From Sinorhizobium sp. A49 (GTDB lineage Bacteria > Pseudomonadota > Alphaproteobacteria > Rhizobiales > Rhizobiaceae): DNA of 64,000 bases. Below are positions 62,921-64,000 of this stretch, piece by piece (positions within the stretch are counted from its first letter, which is position 1; each line of letters begins with the position of its first letter). Location of the stretch: assembly GCF_002002725.1 (NCBI RefSeq), contig NZ_MUNW01000032.1:434001-498000 (forward strand). The letters run 5' to 3'. A model generated the notes under the pieces. That model did no database searches. It was given only the letters and a program-made list of their open reading frames with translations, and was not told where the DNA came from. The position numbers were made by a program, and so were the translations under genes.

Positions 62921-63964
62921 ATGCGTTACAACACGCTTGGCCGGACCGGCATCAAGGTTTCCGAAATCTGCCTGGGTACAATGACCTGGGGTTCGCAAAA
63001 CTCGGAAGCAGAGGCGCACGAACAACTCGACTATGCGTTCGAGAACGGCGTGAACTTCATCGACACTGCCGAACTCTACCCGACGACGCCGCTTTCGGCC
63101 GAGACCTACGGCGATACGGAGCGCTTCATCGGCACGTGGCTGCAAAAGCGTGGCCGTCGCGATGACGTCGTCGTCGCCACCAAGGTCGCCGGCTCCGGCC
63201 GACCCTATATCCGCAACGGCGGCCCGATCACGCCGGAAGGCATCGGCGAGGCGGTCGACGCCAGCCTCAAGCGACTGGGGACCGATTATATCGATCTCTA
63301 CCAGATCCACTGGCCGAACCGCGGTCACTACCATTTCCGCAATGCCTGGTCCTACGAGCCCGCCAAACAGAACAAGGCCCATGTGGCCGCCGACCTGAAG
63401 GCGATCCTCGAAAAGCTCGGCGATGTGGTGAAGGCGGGCAAGGTGCGGGCGATCGGCCTTTCGAACGACACCGCCTGGGGCACGATGAAGCTCATCGACA
63501 TGGCTGAACGGCACGGCCTGCCGCGGGTCGCCTCGATCCAGAACGAATACAATCTTCTCTACAGAGCCTACGACCTGGATCTCGCGGAGCTTTCGCATCA
63601 TGAAGATGTCGGGCTGCTGGCCTATTCGCCACTCGCCGCCGGCCTGTTGACCGGCAAGTATCTCGACGGCGTCCGGCCGAGCGGCTCGCGCCTTGCGATC
63701 AACGGCGATCTCGGCGGCCGCTTCACGCCCCACCAGGAACCGGCCGTCGCCGGCTATGTGGCACTCGCCCGCGAGCATGGGATCGATCCGTCGCAGCTGG
63801 CGATCGCCTTCTGCCTCTCCCGACCGTTCATGGCATCCGCCATCATCGGCGCGACCTCGATGGAACAGCTGAAGACGGATCTCGGCGCGGCCGGCATGAC
63901 GCTCTCACAGGACGTCATGAACGGCATTCGCCGCCTGCACCGCCTCTACCCCATGCCGATCTGA
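62921..63964 (+). CDS. Aldo/keto reductase, Tas-like
   Basis: The 347-residue NADPH-dependent reductase resembles E. coli Tas: it starts MRYNTLGRTGIKVSEICLG and shares NSEAEAHEQLDYA and FIDTAELYPTTP. The catalytic set is Asp in FIDTAE, Tyr in AELY, Lys in ATKVAG and His in YQIHWPNRG. ATG 62921 is chosen because family similarity begins there. The physiological substrate is not evident, and the gene is divergent from the fab cluster. Confidence 0.9.
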   Translation: MRYNTLGRTGIKVSEICLGTMTWGSQNSEAEAHEQLDYAFENGVNFIDTAELYPTTPLSAETYGDTERFIGTWLQKRGRRDDVVVATKVAGSGRPYIRNGGPITPEGIGEAVDASLKRLGTDYIDLYQIHWPNRGHYHFRNAWSYEPAKQNKAHVAADLKAILEKLGDVVKAGKVRAIGLSNDTAWGTMKLIDMAERHGLPRVASIQNEYNLLYRAYDLDLAELSHHEDVGLLAYSPLAAGLLTGKYLDGVRPSGSRLAINGDLGGRFTPHQEPAVAGYVALAREHGIDPSQLAIAFCLSRPFMASAIIGATSMEQLKTDLGAAGMTLSQDVMNGIRRLHRLYPMPI

Positions 63965-64000
63965 GCACGAACCCGCACATGCCCGTGCCCCAGACAAACG

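Noticed and set aside
1-64000. CRISPR arrays, tRNA or rRNA genes, insertion sequences and attachment sites
   Set aside because: I looked for regularly spaced direct repeats, T-loop-like GGTTCGAnTCC patterns, transposases, integrases and long terminal repeats and found none. A tRNA or covariance-model scan would be decisive.

Overview
This 64 kb window reads as core chromosome of a high-GC alphaproteobacterium of the Rhizobiaceae, most likely an Ensifer/Sinorhizobium-type organism. That placement is an inference from recognised proteins and gene neighbourhoods: lpiA-acvB, purMN-perM-hdaA-ppk-ppx, a RopB/Omp25-like porin, lptFGD-surA-pdxA-rsmA and fabD-fabG-acpP-fabF-mltG-yicC-gmk. No database search was run. 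I see no tRNA or rRNA gene, CRISPR array, insertion sequence, phage or attachment site. Coding is dense and many junctions are ATGA/GTGA translational overlaps. Long open frames antisense to real genes are GC-bias shadows and are left out.

Layout. 1-5.6 kb: tail of an unidentified protein, an MFS transporter, a Tat-exported multicopper oxidase, RNase D and a membrane class III nucleotide cyclase. 5.6-12.2 kb: a DUF2000/AraC head-to-head pair, then a phosphate block made of a secreted phytase-like protein, exopolyphosphatase and polyphosphate kinase. Both the phytase-like gene and ppk are preceded by 11-bp-periodic repeats that look like PhoB (Pho) boxes. 12.2-16 kb: hdaA, an AI-2E-type membrane protein and purMN. 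16-20 kb: acvB and lpiA, the lysyl-phosphatidylglycerol hydrolase and synthase/flippase. 20-27.4 kb: NudK-like Nudix hydrolase, CDF exporter, molybdopterin oxidoreductase, RlmJ, a secreted small protein, an RNase T2 lipoprotein, a GST and a porin.

27.8-35.4 kb: a pteridine-reductase-like SDR coupled to uvrC, then pgsA-moaD-moaE, an orphan LivH-type permease divergent from a CGNR zinc-finger protein with an operator-like palindrome between them, a lipoprotein, ndk and a second GST. 35.5-41.3 kb is the most accessory-looking part: DinB, a three-module adenylation/carrier/acyltransferase-3 fusion, a degenerate GGDEF protein, a MarR regulator and two tandem paralogous small secreted proteins. 41.5-47.6 kb: ABC-F ATPase, GNAT, sugar 1-dehydrogenase, holC and pepA. 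47.9-55.5 kb: LPS export and outer-membrane assembly (lptF, lptG, lptD, surA) with pdxA and rsmA. 55.7-62.7 kb: gmk, yicC, mltG and the fatty-acid synthesis cluster on the minus strand, then a Tas-like aldo/keto reductase.

The best candidate for an undescribed system is the 888-residue fusion at 35966-38632. It places an acyl- or aminoacyl-adenylating enzyme, its carrier protein and a membrane acyltransferase in one chain, formally a one-protein analogue of the Dlt D-alanylation pathway. Its substrate and acceptor cannot be read from the sequence.
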